The translations under genes were made by a program, and so were the position numbers. Under the pieces are notes generated by a model, which saw nothing but the letters and a program-made list of their open reading frames with translations, did no database searches and was not told where the DNA came from. A stretch of DNA of 64,000 bases from Rodentibacter ratti (GTDB lineage: Bacteria > Pseudomonadota > Gammaproteobacteria > Enterobacterales > Pasteurellaceae): positions 1 to 64,000 of the forward strand of contig NZ_MLAJ01000007.1 in assembly GCF_002000485.1 (NCBI RefSeq), read 5' to 3'. Shown here piece after piece: positions 1 to 10,541 of the stretch (the stretch's first letter is position 1; the number at the start of each line of letters is the position of its first letter).

Positions 1-30
1 TGAAGGTGGATTTTTACTTGTGAGGAAAAA

Positions 31-657
31 ATGAATATTGAGATTATTCCCGTTACACCATTTCAACAAAATTGTAGTTTAATTTGGGATGATGAAAAAA
101 ATGCGGCTATCGTTGATCCAGGTGGGGAAGCGGAAAAATTAATTCAGCAAATTGAAAAATTTGGCGTAAATCTAAAAGTAATTTTACTTACCCATGCTCA
201 TCTCGATCATGTTGGGGCGGTAGAACAGCTTAAACAGTACTTTAATGTAGAAATTTGGGGGCCACAAGAAAAAGATCTCTTTTTATTTGATAGTTTGCCT
301 GAGCAGGCTGCACGTTTTGGTTTACCGAATATTAAACCATTTTTGCCTGATCGTTGGCTGAATGAAGGAGAAGTGATTCGTATCGGGGATTTTCGATTTG
401 ATATTTTACACTTACCTGGTCATACTCCTGGACATATCGGATTCATTGAACAAGAGAAAAAAGTCGCATTTACAGGCGATGTACTATTTCAAGGGAGTGT
501 AGGGCGGACAGATTTTCCTCAAGGGAGTTATGAACAGCTTATTTCTTCTATTCGTGAGAAATTATTTAAACTTCACGATGATACGATTATTATTGCCGGC
601 CATGGCCCTTATACTACGATCCAACAAGAAAAAGCCACTAATCCGTTCTTAAAGTAA
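31..657 (+). CDS. gloC: YcbL/GloC-type metallo-beta-lactamase fold hydrolase
   Basis: Single-domain MBL-fold protein of 208 residues, close to the length of E. coli YcbL/GloC (a type II glyoxalase that hydrolyses S-lactoylglutathione in the cytoplasm). The metal-binding signature THAHLDH is at about residues 54-60. A second histidine region (GHTPGHIGF) lies near 130, an acidic ligand in TGDVLF near 150, and the last histidine in AGHGPY near 190. The short length, without the C-terminal substrate-binding domain of GloB, favours the YcbL branch. GAGG lies just upstream of the ATG. It converges on argS with a shared terminator. Family assignment is firm; the exact substrate is inferred from the family. 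Confidence 0.88.
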   Translation: MNIEIIPVTPFQQNCSLIWDDEKNAAIVDPGGEAEKLIQQIEKFGVNLKVILLTHAHLDHVGAVEQLKQYFNVEIWGPQEKDLFLFDSLPEQAARFGLPNIKPFLPDRWLNEGEVIRIGDFRFDILHLPGHTPGHIGFIEQEKKVAFTGDVLFQGSVGRTDFPQGSYEQLISSIREKLFKLHDDTIIIAGHGPYTTIQQEKATNPFLK

Positions 658-659
658 AA

Positions 660-688
660 AAATAAAGGCACATTTTGTGCCTTTATTT
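660..688. terminator. Bidirectional terminator between gloC and argS
   Basis: A 12-bp perfect stem (AAATAAAGGCAC pairing with GTGCCTTTATTT) with a 5-nt loop, with A/T runs on both sides. It lies between two convergent genes and can serve both. Confidence 0.85.
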
Positions 689-695
689 GAAATAC

Positions 696-2429
696 TTACA
701 TTTTTTCAACAGTTTTAATACCTAGTAAGTCTAGCCCTTGTTTTAAGGTTTTTTCTGTTAGCAAAGCCAGTTTTAAACGACTTAATTTGATTGTTTCATC
801 TTCCGAATTTAGAATTGGACAATGCTCGTAGAATGAAGAAAACGTACCGGCTAATTCATATAAATAGCTACAAAGGATATGTGGAGAGCCTTCTCTGCCT
901 ACAGTCTGTACGGCCTCTTCGAATTGTAAAAGTTTAATGGCAAGCAAACGTTCTTTCTCATCAACCAGCATTAATGGCGCAGTATAAAGTGCGGTCAAAT
1001 CGACTTGAGTTTTGTTGAAGATTGAACGAATACGGGTGTAAGCATATTGCATATAAGGTGCAGTGTTGCCTTCAAAACTGAGCATATTATCCCAATCAAA
1101 AACATAGTCAGTGGTGCGGTTTTTGGAAAGATCCGCATATTTTACCGAGCCGATTCCTACCGCTTCAGCGACCGCCGCTTTTTCGGTATCAGACAAATTA
1201 TTGCTTTTTTCATTAATTAATACTGTAGCCCGTTCAATCGCTTCATCTAATAAATCCGCTAATTTTACCGTTCCACCGGTACGGGTTTTGAATGGTTTTC
1301 CATCTTTACCCAACATCATACCGAAATTTTTATGTTCCAATGAAAAGTTGTCAGGTACATAGCCTGCTTTACGGGTAATCAGCCACGCTTGCTGCATATG
1401 CTGGCTTTGGCGAGTGTCAGAAAATACTAATGCTCGATCGGCTTTCAATGTCTCATAACGATATTTTGCAGCGGCAATATCGGTCGTCGTATAAAGGAAA
1501 CCGCCATCTTTTTTCTGTACGATGACCCCCATTGCCTCACCTTCTTTATTTTTGAATTCATCTAAATAAACGACAATTGCACCATCGTCTTCTACTGCCA
1601 ATCCTTGTTTTTTTAAATCCTCGACGATGCTGGGTAACATTGGATTGTAAAGACTTTCGCCCATCACATCTTTTTCCGTTAAGGTAACATTTAGGCGATC
1701 ATAATTATGCTGATTCTGTTGCATTGTGATATCCACTAAGCGTTTCCACATAGAGCGACAGTATTCGTCTCCGCTTTGCAATTTCACTACATAATTACGG
1801 GCTTTTTCCGCAAATTTTTCATCTTCATCATAGTGTTTTTTGGCTTCTCGGTAGAATGCTTCCAAATCCTGTAATTCCATTTCACTCGCATGTTCGTTTT
1901 GCATTTTTTCCAGATAAGCAATTAACATCCCGAATTGGGTTCCCCAGTCCCCTACATGGTTGGCTCGAATAACTTTATGTCCTAAAAATTCAAGCGTACG
2001 AGCCACGGCATCGCCAATAATTGTTGAGCGTAAATGACCAACATGCATTTCTTTAGCAACGTTAGGTGAAGAGTAATCAATCACAACGGTTTGTGTATCC
2101 GCAGTTTGAACACCTAAATTAGGTTGGCTAAGAGTGTGAGAAATCTGTTTTGCAATCCAGTCTGGATTTAAGAAAATATTAATAAAACCGGGACCGGCGA
2201 TTTCTAATTTTTCTGCAATATCTGAAAGATGAGCATTTGCTAAAACATTTTGTGCAAATTCACGTGGGGGTAAATTCATTTTTTTTGCTGCCGCCATAAT
2301 GCCGTTTGCCTGGTAGTCACCAAATTGAGGCTTTCCTGATTGGCGCACGAGAGCATCACAAGATTTATCAGCACCGGCTGCTATCATCGCTTGTTTAATT
2401 TTATCAGATAAAATAGATTGAATATTCAC
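696..2429 (-). CDS. argS: Arginyl-tRNA synthetase
   Basis: Class I aminoacyl-tRNA synthetase of 577 residues, the normal length for bacterial ArgRS; it charges tRNA-Arg with arginine. The N-terminal additional domain (about residues 1-100) is followed by the catalytic core with the HIGH-type motif HVGH at residues 129-132 (context [20 protein letters not shown]). The C-terminal anticodon-binding domain ends in the typical ...GIKTVEKM tail. It is divergent from yecM, and the gene order argS/yecM/pcp is as in H. influenzae. No anomalies seen. Confidence 0.97.
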   Translation of the reverse strand: MNIQSILSDKIKQAMIAAGADKSCDALVRQSGKPQFGDYQANGIMAAAKKMNLPPREFAQNVLANAHLSDIAEKLEIAGPGFINIFLNPDWIAKQISHTLSQPNLGVQTADTQTVVIDYSSPNVAKEMHVGHLRSTIIGDAVARTLEFLGHKVIRANHVGDWGTQFGMLIAYLEKMQNEHASEMELQDLEAFYREAKKHYDEDEKFAEKARNYVVKLQSGDEYCRSMWKRLVDITMQQNQHNYDRLNVTLTEKDVMGESLYNPMLPSIVEDLKKQGLAVEDDGAIVVYLDEFKNKEGEAMGVIVQKKDGGFLYTTTDIAAAKYRYETLKADRALVFSDTRQSQHMQQAWLITRKAGYVPDNFSLEHKNFGMMLGKDGKPFKTRTGGTVKLADLLDEAIERATVLINEKSNNLSDTEKAAVAEAVGIGSVKYADLSKNRTTDYVFDWDNMLSFEGNTAPYMQYAYTRIRSIFNKTQVDLTALYTAPLMLVDEKERLLAIKLLQFEEAVQTVGREGSPHILCSYLYELAGTFSSFYEHCPILNSEDETIKLSRLKLALLTEKTLKQGLDLLGIKTVEKM

Positions 2430-2508
2430 GGTTTTTCCTGTGTTTAAATTGAATATTAAAAATAATGGATTATGATAGCGTTCTTTATTGATTTCTCAAA
2501 GGGAGAAT

Positions 2509-3075
2509 ATGAAATTAAACGAAAATCTGCTCGTACTTGAGGAGGAATTAGAAGATTTTGAGAGAAAAATTCAAGCGCTTGCGAATGTAATGGCTATTAG
2601 TTTATCAGATTATGAAATCGATCATCTTGCTTTGCGAGCAAATAGTGAACAAAAAGCAAAAAATTGGCTGACACATTTATTAAAGTGCGGTAGAATTTTG
2701 TCCGATAATGTCATTAATGGGCGACCTATCTATTTAATTCAATTAGAAAAGCCGCTTGCCTTTGCCGGGCAATTTGTTGATGTTATTGAATTACCGTTTC
2801 CTAAAAATAAACAATATCCTCAAGAAACTTGGGAGCATATTGAGATTGTTGTTCCTTTCCTCGCAGATGAATCAACAGAGGCGTGGGTAGAGCGAGTCAA
2901 TAAACAATTTTTATGGCAACGATTACCTAAATTAACAACAAAAGTGAGTGAACCTAAAGCGGAAGGAGAGCGCTTACCAAATCCTTCTATTGCAGTTGGT
3001 TTCGTTGATAAAAGCGAAAATTATGCTTGTATTAAAGTTCACCCTTATCCAATTAAAAAAATACTCGAGGTTTAG
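2509..3075 (+). CDS. yecM: YecM-family (VOC superfamily) protein
   Basis: 188-residue protein matching the YecM family, a member of the vicinal-oxygen-chelate/glyoxalase fold with presumed metal binding but no established reaction. Visible family features are the N-terminal coiled helix (LNENLLVLEEELEDF), DHLALR near residue 40, and ETWEHIEIV near 110. I start at ATG 2509 because GGGAG is placed 4-5 nt ahead of it; an in-frame ATG 21 nt upstream has no such site. The stop at 3075 is 4 nt before the next start, so the downstream lipoprotein is probably co-transcribed. Confidence 0.85.
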   Translation: MKLNENLLVLEEELEDFERKIQALANVMAISLSDYEIDHLALRANSEQKAKNWLTHLLKCGRILSDNVINGRPIYLIQLEKPLAFAGQFVDVIELPFPKNKQYPQETWEHIEIVVPFLADESTEAWVERVNKQFLWQRLPKLTTKVSEPKAEGERLPNPSIAVGFVDKSENYACIKVHPYPIKKILEV

Positions 3076-3079
3076 CACA

Positions 3080-3379
3080 ATGAAAAAAGTGACTTTAGCG
3101 TTGACAGTTTTATTAAGCTTAGGTTTAGCCGCCTGTTCATCAAATAACCAAAAAGATGAAAGTGCATATAAAGGTCAAGTAATTTTTAGTGAAATGCAAG
3201 GTGAAAACCTTCAATTAACTATTCGCAAAAATAATTGTTCTTATAAAGTTGAAGGTGAAACAGAAACAGTTACTCACGCGTATGATTCAACTTTAGTTGT
3301 TGGTGCTTGTGTAAAAGTATCTGATAACGGTAACGGCTTAAAAAATATTTCTACTTGGTCTCCAAGAAATCCAATTTAA
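3080..3379 (+). CDS. Small lipoprotein of unknown function
   Basis: 99-residue protein beginning with a lipoprotein signal peptide: MKK, a hydrophobic stretch (LALTVLLSLG) and the lipobox LAAC with Cys at about residue 20. The mature part is polar and Ser/Asn/Lys-rich, with two Cys residues in a possibly disulphide-bonded beta domain (NNCSYK and VGACVK). It starts 4 nt after yecM stops. The reading frame remains open upstream into yecM, but the signal peptide places the true start at 3080. A periplasmic or outer-membrane-anchored product is expected; function is not recognised. Confidence 0.75.
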   Translation: MKKVTLALTVLLSLGLAACSSNNQKDESAYKGQVIFSEMQGENLQLTIRKNNCSYKVEGETETVTHAYDSTLVVGACVKVSDNGNGLKNISTWSPRNPI

Positions 3380-3406
3380 TTTAATAAATTATAAGGTTGG
3401 TTAATT

Positions 3407-3871
3407 ATGAAAAAAATGGCAGTAGCATTAGTACTTGCTGTTACATTTGGTGTCACAGGTTGTGCGAATACTGATATTTTTAGTGGTGATGTTTACTCTG
3501 CCGATCAGGCAAAGGAAGCGCGTTCAATTAGTTACGGTACGTTAGTTTCTGTCCGCCCGGTAAAAATTCAAGCTGATAATCAGGGTGTAATCGGAACTGT
3601 TGGTGGTGGTGTACTTGGTGGTGTTGCGGGTAATGCAATCGGAGGCGGTCGTGGTCAAGCAATCGCAACAGCGGTTGGTGCGATTGCCGGCGCTATAGCA
3701 GGTAGCAAAATTGAAGAAAAAGCGAGTCAAGTTAATGGTGCAGAACTTGTCATTAAAAAAGATGATGGAAAAAGCATTGTTGTAGTACAAAAGGCAGATC
3801 CTAAATTTGTTGCCGGTAAAAGAGTACAAATTGTAGGTGGTTCATCACTCAATGTTTCTGTAATTAACTAA
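3407..3871 (+). CDS. slyB: Outer membrane lipoprotein, Pcp/SlyB family
   Basis: 154-residue lipoprotein of the SlyB/Pcp family (H. influenzae Pcp). The signal peptide ends in a lipobox (VTGC, Cys near residue 19). The centre carries the glycine-zipper 2TM domain (repeated GG.V.GGV.GN.IGGG.G and AVGAIAGAIAG, about residues 65-105), followed by a C-terminal beta domain. The family is associated with outer-membrane integrity and, in enterics, with the PhoPQ regulon; that link is not shown here. A strong hairpin terminator follows at 3889-3917. Confidence 0.88.
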   Translation: MKKMAVALVLAVTFGVTGCANTDIFSGDVYSADQAKEARSISYGTLVSVRPVKIQADNQGVIGTVGGGVLGGVAGNAIGGGRGQAIATAVGAIAGAIAGSKIEEKASQVNGAELVIKKDDGKSIVVVQKADPKFVAGKRVQIVGGSSLNVSVIN

Positions 3872-3888
3872 CGGACTCATATTCTAAG

Positions 3889-3917
3889 AAAAAAGCGAAC
3901 ATTATGTTCGCTTTTTT
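3889..3917 (+). terminator. Terminator after slyB
   Basis: 12-bp perfect stem (AAAAAAGCGAAC / GTTCGCTTTTTT) with loop ATTAT and a terminal T-run. It lies 18 nt after the slyB stop and 29 nt before the end of the convergent aroA, so it may act on both. Confidence 0.9.
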
Positions 3918-3945
3918 AATACGCTATAAAGTTCTCCGTAGTTAT

Positions 3946-5244
3946 TTAATTTCTAACACAAATCTTTTCAAATTCTTCAAAGAATGTCGGAAAGGTTTTT
4001 GCTGTGCATTGAGGATCAAGAATTGTTACAGGAGTATCTGAAAGTGCAATCAGTGAAAAACACATTGCCATACGATGATCATTGTAGGTAGCAATGCTTG
4101 CATGCTGAAATTTATTTAATGGAAGCGGGGTAATACGAATAAAATCTTCTCCCTCCTCAACTTCTGCGCCGATTTTTCTTAATTCAGTCGCCATTGCGGT
4201 GAGGCGATCCGTCTCTTTTACCCGCCAGTTGTAAATATTGCGAATAGTGGTTTCACCTTCTGCAAAAAGTGCGGTTGTAGCAATAGTCATTGCTGCATCC
4301 GGAATATGATTCATATCCATATCAATGCCATGAAGTGTGGACTTTTCTACTTGGATAAAATCATCTCCCCAAGTCACTTTTGCCCCCATTTTTTCTAGTA
4401 CTTCGGCAAATAAACGATCACCTTGTATAGAATTTTTTCCGATACCCGTGATTTTTACTTTGCCTTTGACAGCAGCAGCCGCTAAAAAGTAAGACGCAGA
4501 GGAGGCGTCACCTTCTACGAGATATGTACCGGGTGAAAGATAGGATTGGTTACCTTTAATATGGAAAGTTTTGTATTCGTGATTTTCTACATTAATGCCA
4601 AAATCTTTCATCATTGCCAATGTGATATCAATATAAGGTTTAGAAACTAACTCTCCAATAACTTCTATTTCTACATCGTTTTCAGAAAGGGGAGATGTCA
4701 TTAAAAGTGCGGTCAAAAATTGTGATGAAATTGAACCATCGATTTTAATTTTCCCACCTTTTATGCCACGGTTTCGAATAGCAAGGGGAGGGTAACCCTC
4801 GTTTTCCAAATAACGTATATCGGCACCCGCTTGATGGAGCGCATCGACTAAATGTTGAATAGGGCGCTCTTTCATGCGAGGTTCACCGGTGAGGATCACT
4901 TCACCCTCGCTTTCACCTTTTAAACAAAGTGCAGCGCTTAACGGGCGCATTGCTGTACCGGCATTACCAAGAAAAAGAGAAAGCCCTCCTTGAACATTAA
5001 ATGCACCACCTAAGCCTTCAATTTCGCAGACGGTTTTATCCTCAGAAAGTTGGTAATTTACCCCGAGTGCTTTGAGAGCGTTCAGCATATGGCGAATATC
5101 ATCACTATCGAGCAAGTTAGTGACTTTTGTTGTCCCCTTAGCCAGTGCGGCAAGAAGCAGTGCCCGATTAGATAAACTTTTTGAGCCAGGAAGGTTAATT
5201 GTACCTTCAACCATCTTAATTGGCATGAGAGTAATAGATTCCAT
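3946..5244 (-). CDS. aroA: 3-phosphoshikimate 1-carboxyvinyltransferase (EPSP synthase)
   Basis: 432-residue EPSP synthase of the shikimate pathway, joining shikimate-3-phosphate and PEP. Key motifs are [18 protein letters not shown] near the N-terminus, [13 protein letters not shown] near residue 90 (PEP/glyphosate-site loop) and [12 protein letters not shown] near 340. The ATG overlaps the purU stop by one base (TAATG), so purU and aroA are translationally coupled. Length and motifs are normal. Confidence 0.97.
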   Translation of the reverse strand: MESITLMPIKMVEGTINLPGSKSLSNRALLLAALAKGTTKVTNLLDSDDIRHMLNALKALGVNYQLSEDKTVCEIEGLGGAFNVQGGLSLFLGNAGTAMRPLSAALCLKGESEGEVILTGEPRMKERPIQHLVDALHQAGADIRYLENEGYPPLAIRNRGIKGGKIKIDGSISSQFLTALLMTSPLSENDVEIEVIGELVSKPYIDITLAMMKDFGINVENHEYKTFHIKGNQSYLSPGTYLVEGDASSASYFLAAAAVKGKVKITGIGKNSIQGDRLFAEVLEKMGAKVTWGDDFIQVEKSTLHGIDMDMNHIPDAAMTIATTALFAEGETTIRNIYNWRVKETDRLTAMATELRKIGAEVEEGEDFIRITPLPLNKFQHASIATYNDHRMAMCFSLIALSDTPVTILDPQCTAKTFPTFFEEFEKICVRN

Positions 5245-6080
5245 TACAGCACCACTGTTTTATTTTTATAAACAAAGATTCTATCATGAAGCGCAAGATC
5301 AAGTGCGCGGCTGAGTACCGTTTTTTCTACATCTCTGCCGGCATGCATCATTGCATCTGCACTATAAGTATGATCTACATTTATCACATTCTGCATAATG
5401 ATTGGGCCTTGATCCAATTCATTATTAATAAAATGTGCAGTCGCACCGATAATTTTTACACCTCTCTCATAGGCTTGATGGTAGGGTTTTGCGCCAATAA
5501 ATGCCGGCAAGAAAGAGTGGTGAATATTAATGACTCGGTTTGGATAGCGCTCTACGAACTCAGGATTGAGCACACGCATGTATTTGGCTAATACAATATA
5601 GTCTGGAGTGTATTCGTCAATTTTTGCTGCAAGTAACTTATCATGTTCAACTCGAGTTAAACCTTCATGACTAATGTAATGAAATGGAATATTAAAACGT
5701 TCCACCAGTTCACGTAAGTTATCATGGTTACCAATAACGGCGACAATTTCTACATCCAGTGCACCATAATAATTTTTCATTAAAATATCGCCAAGACAAT
5801 GTGCTTCTTTAGTCACTAAAATGACAATACGTTTACGTTTTGAGCTAATTAATCGACAATTTGTCCCCTTCGGTAAACTATATTTGAGATCTTCAAGTAA
5901 AGTTGTTTCATTAAAAATTCCTTCAAGCTCTGTACGCATAAAGAAATGTTTTGTTTCAAAATCAACAAATTCATTATTGTGTAAAATATTTAATTGGTGT
6001 TTATAACAAATATTTGTAATTTTAGCGATCAAGCCTTTATCATCGGGGCAATCTGTGAGAAGTATTTTTTTTTCGATCAT
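5244..6080 (-). CDS. purU: Formyltetrahydrofolate deformylase
   Basis: 278-residue PurU, which hydrolyses 10-formyl-THF to THF and formate. An N-terminal ACT domain (about residues 1-85, from [17 protein letters not shown]) is followed by a formyl-transferase domain with [11 protein letters not shown] and GATAHFI...LDQGPII, which contain the catalytic Asn, His and Asp. I choose ATG 6080 (MIEKK), which gives the family length of about 280; an upstream in-frame start would add a non-homologous hydrophobic leader. It is upstream of and coupled to aroA. Confidence 0.93.
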   Translation of the reverse strand: MIEKKILLTDCPDDKGLIAKITNICYKHQLNILHNNEFVDFETKHFFMRTELEGIFNETTLLEDLKYSLPKGTNCRLISSKRKRIVILVTKEAHCLGDILMKNYYGALDVEIVAVIGNHDNLRELVERFNIPFHYISHEGLTRVEHDKLLAAKIDEYTPDYIVLAKYMRVLNPEFVERYPNRVINIHHSFLPAFIGAKPYHQAYERGVKIIGATAHFINNELDQGPIIMQNVINVDHTYSADAMMHAGRDVEKTVLSRALDLALHDRIFVYKNKTVVL

Positions 6081-6113
6081 AGTATTAGTACAGCATTTTA
6101 TTATAAATAAAAG

Positions 6114-6139
6114 AGAACCCATAAAAATATATGGGTTCT
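6114..6139 (-). terminator. Terminator after hns
   Basis: 9-bp stem (AGAACCCAT / ATGGGTTCT on the + strand) read leftward after hns and followed by a T-rich stretch on the minus strand. It lies in the short gap between hns and purU. Confidence 0.75.
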
Positions 6140-6158
6140 TCTTAGAGAGAAGGGATAA

Positions 6159-6563
6159 TTAAATTTCAAAGTCAGACAAAGACTTACCGGCATCTAAAGC
6201 TTTTTGAATGACGCTCGGAGTACGCCCTTGACCCGTCCAGGTTTTTTGTTCTCCACTTTCAGTGGTATATTTATATTTTGCAGGAAGAGGCTTACGTTTT
6301 TTACGGGAACCTGAGGAGAAAGTACCAATAATGGCTTGTAATTCTTCAGCGGTAATTCCTTCCTGTTTAATTAATTCTTTATATTTTGCAATACGTGCTT
6401 TACGCTCAATTTCAGCTTGTTGGATTTCTGCCATTTGTACACGTTTTTCAGCAAGTGCTTCCTCAAATTTCTTTAATGCACTCTCAGCTTGCTCTAATGT
6501 TAAATCACGTATTGCGGCACGAATACTGTGACGGTTAGTAAATATTTTAGTTAAATCAGCCAT
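6159..6563 (-). CDS. hns: H-NS-family nucleoid protein
   Basis: 134-residue H-NS homologue. The N-terminal half is a coiled-coil oligomerisation region (about residues 15-75, rich in E/K/A). The C-terminal DNA-binding domain (about 90-134) contains the KYKYTTESGEQKTWTGQGRTP core with the AT-hook-like QGR motif that enters the minor groove. The family silences AT-rich, often foreign, DNA, which is relevant to the island at 46-62 kb. It is a single-gene unit upstream of purU-aroA, with its own terminator. Confidence 0.93.
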   Translation of the reverse strand: MADLTKIFTNRHSIRAAIRDLTLEQAESALKKFEEALAEKRVQMAEIQQAEIERKARIAKYKELIKQEGITAEELQAIIGTFSSGSRKKRKPLPAKYKYTTESGEQKTWTGQGRTPSVIQKALDAGKSLSDFEI

Positions 6564-6803
6564 AATAAACCTCTATTTTATGATGTGTAAAAATATAAAC
6601 GTCAGTTGGATCATAATAACGAAATTAATTCATAAGGTAAATCTTAAATTTAAATAAAATTAAGTAAAATGAAATTATGAATACCCTATTTTTAATATTT
6701 ATTATAGATACTATCTCATTATGGTTTTTGGCGAAGTTGAAGTAATTTACAGAATTTATTAGATTTTTTTTCAGTTTTCCTGTAATCTTCCAGTTCCTTA
6801 TAA

Positions 6804-6963
6804 AGTAGAGGTGCGATTACTATAAGTATTTTTTCTGAGTGGATAACGATGACGGAAAAGGAAAGGAGTAGTCGCCGAAATCAGTTAAAAGTCGTTTTAG
6901 CTGGTTGGTGGCGTATCTGAAAGGAACGTTACTGTCATAGTGAATAACTATGGAGCGCTACGG
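6804..6963 (+). ncRNA. Lysine riboswitch (L box)
   Basis: The leader has the conserved L-box segments in order: AGTAGAGGTGCG at 6804, GGAGTAGTCGCCGAA near 6863, TAGCTGGTTGGTGGC near 6900, TGAAAGG near 6918, ACTGTCATAG near 6930, and the closing TATGGAGCGCTAC ending at 6961. The closing helix pairs GTAG (6805-6808) with CTAC (6958-6961). It lies directly upstream of an NhaC-type transporter, the known lysine-transporter context (LysW) in Pasteurellaceae. The 60-nt expression platform (6964-7026) contains the start region; whether control is translational or by termination cannot be decided by eye. Confidence 0.9.
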
Positions 6964-7026
6964 TTAGGAGGGTTATTATTACCCTATTTTCTGCCGTTGT
7001 CTCCATTAATTTTTAGGTGTAACTTA

Positions 7027-8547
7027 ATGGAACTTATCGATTATTCTTCTTCAATCTGGTCTATTTCTCCTGCGTTGCTAGCCATTGTGTTGGCGATTGC
7101 AACACGTCGAGTATTAGTTTCTCTGAGCACGGGGATTTTAGTTGGTGCGTTAATGCTCAATAATGCTTCAATTTTACCTACTCTTATCTATTTGAAAGAT
7201 AATATTATTTCCTTGGTGTACAGTGATGGTGCGATTAATTCAAATATGAATATCGTTCTTTTCTTAATTCTGCTTGGTATTTTGACCGCACTTTTAACAG
7301 TGTCCGGTAGTAACCATGCTTTTGTGGAATGGGCTCAAAAGCGGATTAAGGATCGTCGTGGTGCAAAATTATTAGCTGCATCTTTGGTTTTTGTTACGTT
7401 TATTGATGATTACTTCCATAGTCTTGCTGTGGGGGCGATTGCTCGTCCTGTAACCGATCGTTTCAAGGTATCACGTGCAAAATTAGCTTATATTCTTGAT
7501 TCTACCGCTGCGCCAATGTGTGTGATGATGCCGGTGTCAAGCTGGGGGGCTTATATCATAACCTTAGTGGCAGGTTTATTAACGACCTATTCCATTACTG
7601 AATACACACCGATTGGGGCATTTGTCGCAATGAGCGCAATGAATTACTATGCAATCTTTGCATTACTTATGGTCTTTTTTGTTGCCTATTTCTCATTTGA
7701 TATTGCTTCCATGGCTCGTCATGAAAAAGCCGCAATGGAACGTGAAAATCATGATTTGGAAGAAGATTTAGGGGCAAAAGGCCATGTGCGTAATTTGATC
7801 CTACCAATAGTGATTTTGATCGTAACGACAGTTTCAATGATGATCCATAGCGGTGCGGGTGCGCTTGCCGAATCAGGTGTGCCATTTTCCATATTAGGCG
7901 CTTTTGAAAATACAAATGTGGGTGTCTCTCTTGTTGTTGGGGGAGTAAGTGCGGTCGTTATATCGACAGTTTTAATTATCTTAGATGGTCAGGTAAGTGT
8001 TAAAGAGTATGCTCGCGCATGGATACTCGGTATTAAATCGATGTCAGGGGCAATTGCAATTTTATTCTTTGCTTGGACAATCAATAAAATCGTCGGTGAT
8101 ATGCAAACGGGTAAATATCTCTCCACCTTGGTTTCCGGCAATATTCCCGTTCAATTTTTACCGGTGATTTTATTTGTTCTTGGTACGGCGATGGCGTTTT
8201 CAACAGGGACAAGCTGGGGAACTTTCGGTATTATGCTGCCAATTGCCGCTGCGATGGCAGCGAATGCGGCACCGGAGTTAATGCTGGCCTGTCTTTCTGC
8301 AGTAATGGCTGGTGCCGTATGCGGAGATCACTGTTCACCGGTTTCGGATACCACGATTCTTTCTTCTACCGGGGCAAAATGTAACCATATGGATCATGTT
8401 ACAACCCAACTACCTTATGCTTTAACGGTTGCTGCATCAAGTTGTGTTGGTTATATCACAGTTGGTTTTACAGAATCCGGTGTGGCAGGCTTTATTGCAA
8501 CAGCGGTGTCCTTAGTTATACTCGTGTTTATTGTGAAAAAACGCTAA
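7027..8547 (+). CDS. NhaC-family antiporter, probable lysine transporter LysW
   Basis: 506-residue polytopic membrane protein of the Na+/H+ antiporter NhaC family, with about 11-12 hydrophobic segments and NhaC-type motifs such as FIDDYFHSLAVG, STAAPMCVMMPVSSWGAY, FSTGTSWGTFGIMLP and CGDHCSPVSDTTILSS. I start at ATG 7027, with TAGGTG 8 nt upstream. The frame is open further upstream, but that part lies inside the lysine riboswitch. Regulation by the riboswitch indicates lysine (probably uptake) as the substrate; the family name alone would suggest Na+/H+ exchange. Confidence 0.88.
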   Translation: MELIDYSSSIWSISPALLAIVLAIATRRVLVSLSTGILVGALMLNNASILPTLIYLKDNIISLVYSDGAINSNMNIVLFLILLGILTALLTVSGSNHAFVEWAQKRIKDRRGAKLLAASLVFVTFIDDYFHSLAVGAIARPVTDRFKVSRAKLAYILDSTAAPMCVMMPVSSWGAYIITLVAGLLTTYSITEYTPIGAFVAMSAMNYYAIFALLMVFFVAYFSFDIASMARHEKAAMERENHDLEEDLGAKGHVRNLILPIVILIVTTVSMMIHSGAGALAESGVPFSILGAFENTNVGVSLVVGGVSAVVISTVLIILDGQVSVKEYARAWILGIKSMSGAIAILFFAWTINKIVGDMQTGKYLSTLVSGNIPVQFLPVILFVLGTAMAFSTGTSWGTFGIMLPIAAAMAANAAPELMLACLSAVMAGAVCGDHCSPVSDTTILSSTGAKCNHMDHVTTQLPYALTVAASSCVGYITVGFTESGVAGFIATAVSLVILVFIVKKR

Positions 8548-8602
8548 AAATGTGATTTACTTCAAAAAAATAAATAAAAAATAAAATTTTTCTATTTTTA
8601 TA

Positions 8603-8625
8603 AAATGCGACATAAAGTCGCATTT
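8603..8625 (+). terminator. Terminator after the riboswitch-controlled transporter
   Basis: AAATGCGAC pairs with GTCGCATTT around loop ATAAA, followed by a long T-run. The remaining 190 nt to ilvI are very AT-rich and should hold the ilvI promoter, with a USS (AAAGTGCGGT) just before the ilvI ribosome-binding site. No attenuator peptide was recognised. Confidence 0.9.
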
Positions 8626-8816
8626 TTTTATTTTTTAATTTAATTTTATTTATTTTATTCTTTGTTTTTGTTATTTGTTGGTTTTTTATTTTGTTTGCTC
8701 TGGGTTTTTACACTCCGAATGTATCTAGACAAAGATTTTTTTGTCAGTATGATGAAACCCATTCAGAAAGTATCACTTAATCATCAATTAAAGTGCGGTC
8801 AATTTAGGAGTGAATT

Positions 8817-10541
8817 ATGAAGAAATTATCCGGTGCGGAAATGGTAGTGCAATCACTACGTGACGAAGGTGTCGAGTATTTGTTTGGTTATCCTGGGGGG
8901 GCTGTGCTTGATATTTATGATGCCATTCATACCCTTGGGGGCATTGAACATATTCTTGTGCGTCATGAACAAGCCGCTGTCCATATGGCGGACGGTTATG
9001 CCCGAGCAACAGGCAAAGTGGGCTGTGTATTAGTGACTTCAGGCCCCGGTGCGACCAATGCTATCACCGGTATTGCCACTGCTTATGCAGATTCTGTGCC
9101 AATGGTGGTGATTTCAGGGCAAGTGATGAGCCATCTCATTGGTAGTGATGCATTCCAAGAATGCGATATGGTGGGAATTTCACGTCCTGTGGTAAAACAC
9201 AGTTTTATTGTCAAAAAAGCAGAAGATATTCCGGAAACAATCAAAAAAGCCTTTTACATTGCATCAACAGGTCGTCCGGGTCCTGTTGTGGTAGATATTC
9301 CAAAAGACACGGTCAACCCAACCCATAAATTCCCTTATGAATATCCAAAATCTGTTGAAATGCGTTCTTATAATCCCACAGTGAACGGACATAAAGGACA
9401 GATTAAAAAAGCGCTAAAAGCCTTATTAGTGGCTAAAAAACCGGTGTTATTCGTGGGTGGTGGGGCGGTTGCCGCAGAATGTAGTGAAGCATTAACCCAA
9501 TTTGCTCAACGTTTGAATTTACCGGTGACGGCATCGTTGATGGGATTAGGTGTCTATCCGAGTACGGATAAACAATTCTTAGGCATGCTTGGTATGCACG
9601 GCACTTATGAAGCTAACAATGCTATGCACGAAAGTGATTTAATTCTTGGTATTGGCGTGCGTTTTGATGATCGTACAACAAATAATCTTGAAAAATACTG
9701 TCCACATGCCAAAGTGATTCAGATCGATATTGACCCGACATCCATTTCTAAAAATGTCCAAGTGGCGATCCCCATTGTCGGCAATGCAAAAAATATTTTA
9801 GATGAATTTTTAAGTTTATTAGGTGAAGAAGGGGGGAATCACCCACAAAATCATCTTGAAGATTGGTGGAAACAAATTAATCAATGGAAAGCCAAAAACT
9901 GCTTGGATTTCGACCGCACTTCAGGTGTGATTAAACCGCAACAAGTGATGGAAGCGGTTTACCGTATTACTAATGGTGAGGCTTATGTGGCTTCAGATGT
10001 GGGACAACATCAAATGTTTGCCGCATTGCATTATCCTTTTGATAACCCCCGTCGTTGGATTAATTCCGGTGGACTAGGGACGATGGGCTTTGGGTTGCCT
10101 GCCGCATTAGGTGTCAAACTTGCCCAACCAAACGCCACGGTGGTATGTGTGACCGGAGACGGCAGTATTCAAATGAATATTCAGGAATTATCCACTGCAA
10201 CCCAATACGGCATTCCTATTGTCATTATTTGTTTGAATAACCATTTCTTAGGTATGGTGAAACAGTGGCAGGATTTGATTTATTCAGGGCGACATTCACA
10301 AACCTATATGAATTCCTTACCGGATTTTGTGAAATTGGCAGAATCTTATGGGCATGTCGGCATTAAAATTGCTACACCGGATGAATTAGAAAGCAAGTTG
10401 GAAGAAGCCTTTAAACTTAAAAACAAACTTGTTTTTGTCGATATCAATGTTGATGAAAGTGAACACGTTTATCCAATGCAAGTGCGTGGTGGCGCTATGA
10501 ATGAAATGATTTTAGGTAAAGTAAAAGGGGAGAATGAGTAA
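8817..10541 (+). CDS. ilvI: Acetolactate synthase large subunit (AHAS III)
   Basis: 574 residues, equal to E. coli IlvI; a ThDP enzyme making acetolactate/acetohydroxybutyrate for Val, Leu and Ile synthesis. The N-terminal Pyr domain has the catalytic Glu in [20 protein letters not shown] (about residues 42-65). The central FAD-binding domain is followed by the C-terminal ThDP motif [12 protein letters not shown]...NN (about 447-475). The preceding AGGAGTGAATT is a good ribosome-binding site. The stop overlaps the ilvH start by one base (TAATG). Confidence 0.96.
   Translation: MKKLSGAEMVVQSLRDEGVEYLFGYPGGAVLDIYDAIHTLGGIEHILVRHEQAAVHMADGYARATGKVGCVLVTSGPGATNAITGIATAYADSVPMVVISGQVMSHLIGSDAFQECDMVGISRPVVKHSFIVKKAEDIPETIKKAFYIASTGRPGPVVVDIPKDTVNPTHKFPYEYPKSVEMRSYNPTVNGHKGQIKKALKALLVAKKPVLFVGGGAVAAECSEALTQFAQRLNLPVTASLMGLGVYPSTDKQFLGMLGMHGTYEANNAMHESDLILGIGVRFDDRTTNNLEKYCPHAKVIQIDIDPTSISKNVQVAIPIVGNAKNILDEFLSLLGEEGGNHPQNHLEDWWKQINQWKAKNCLDFDRTSGVIKPQQVMEAVYRITNGEAYVASDVGQHQMFAALHYPFDNPRRWINSGGLGTMGFGLPAALGVKLAQPNATVVCVTGDGSIQMNIQELSTATQYGIPIVIICLNNHFLGMVKQWQDLIYSGRHSQTYMNSLPDFVKLAESYGHVGIKIATPDELESKLEEAFKLKNKLVFVDINVDESEHVYPMQVRGGAMNEMILGKVKGENE

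Noticed and set aside
1111..1362. Frame opposite argS, and many similar shadow frames opposite or inside aroA, cas3, uvrB, ettA, lysS and the ABC transporter genes
   Set aside because: They are antisense to clear genes, lack ribosome-binding sites and have no family resemblance.
2948..3079. Longer upstream frame for the small lipoprotein
   Set aside because: It overlaps yecM in another frame, while the lipoprotein signal peptide begins exactly at 3080.
6940..7026. 29-codon N-terminal extension of the NhaC-family transporter
   Set aside because: It lies in the 3' part of the lysine riboswitch and is not expected to be translated.
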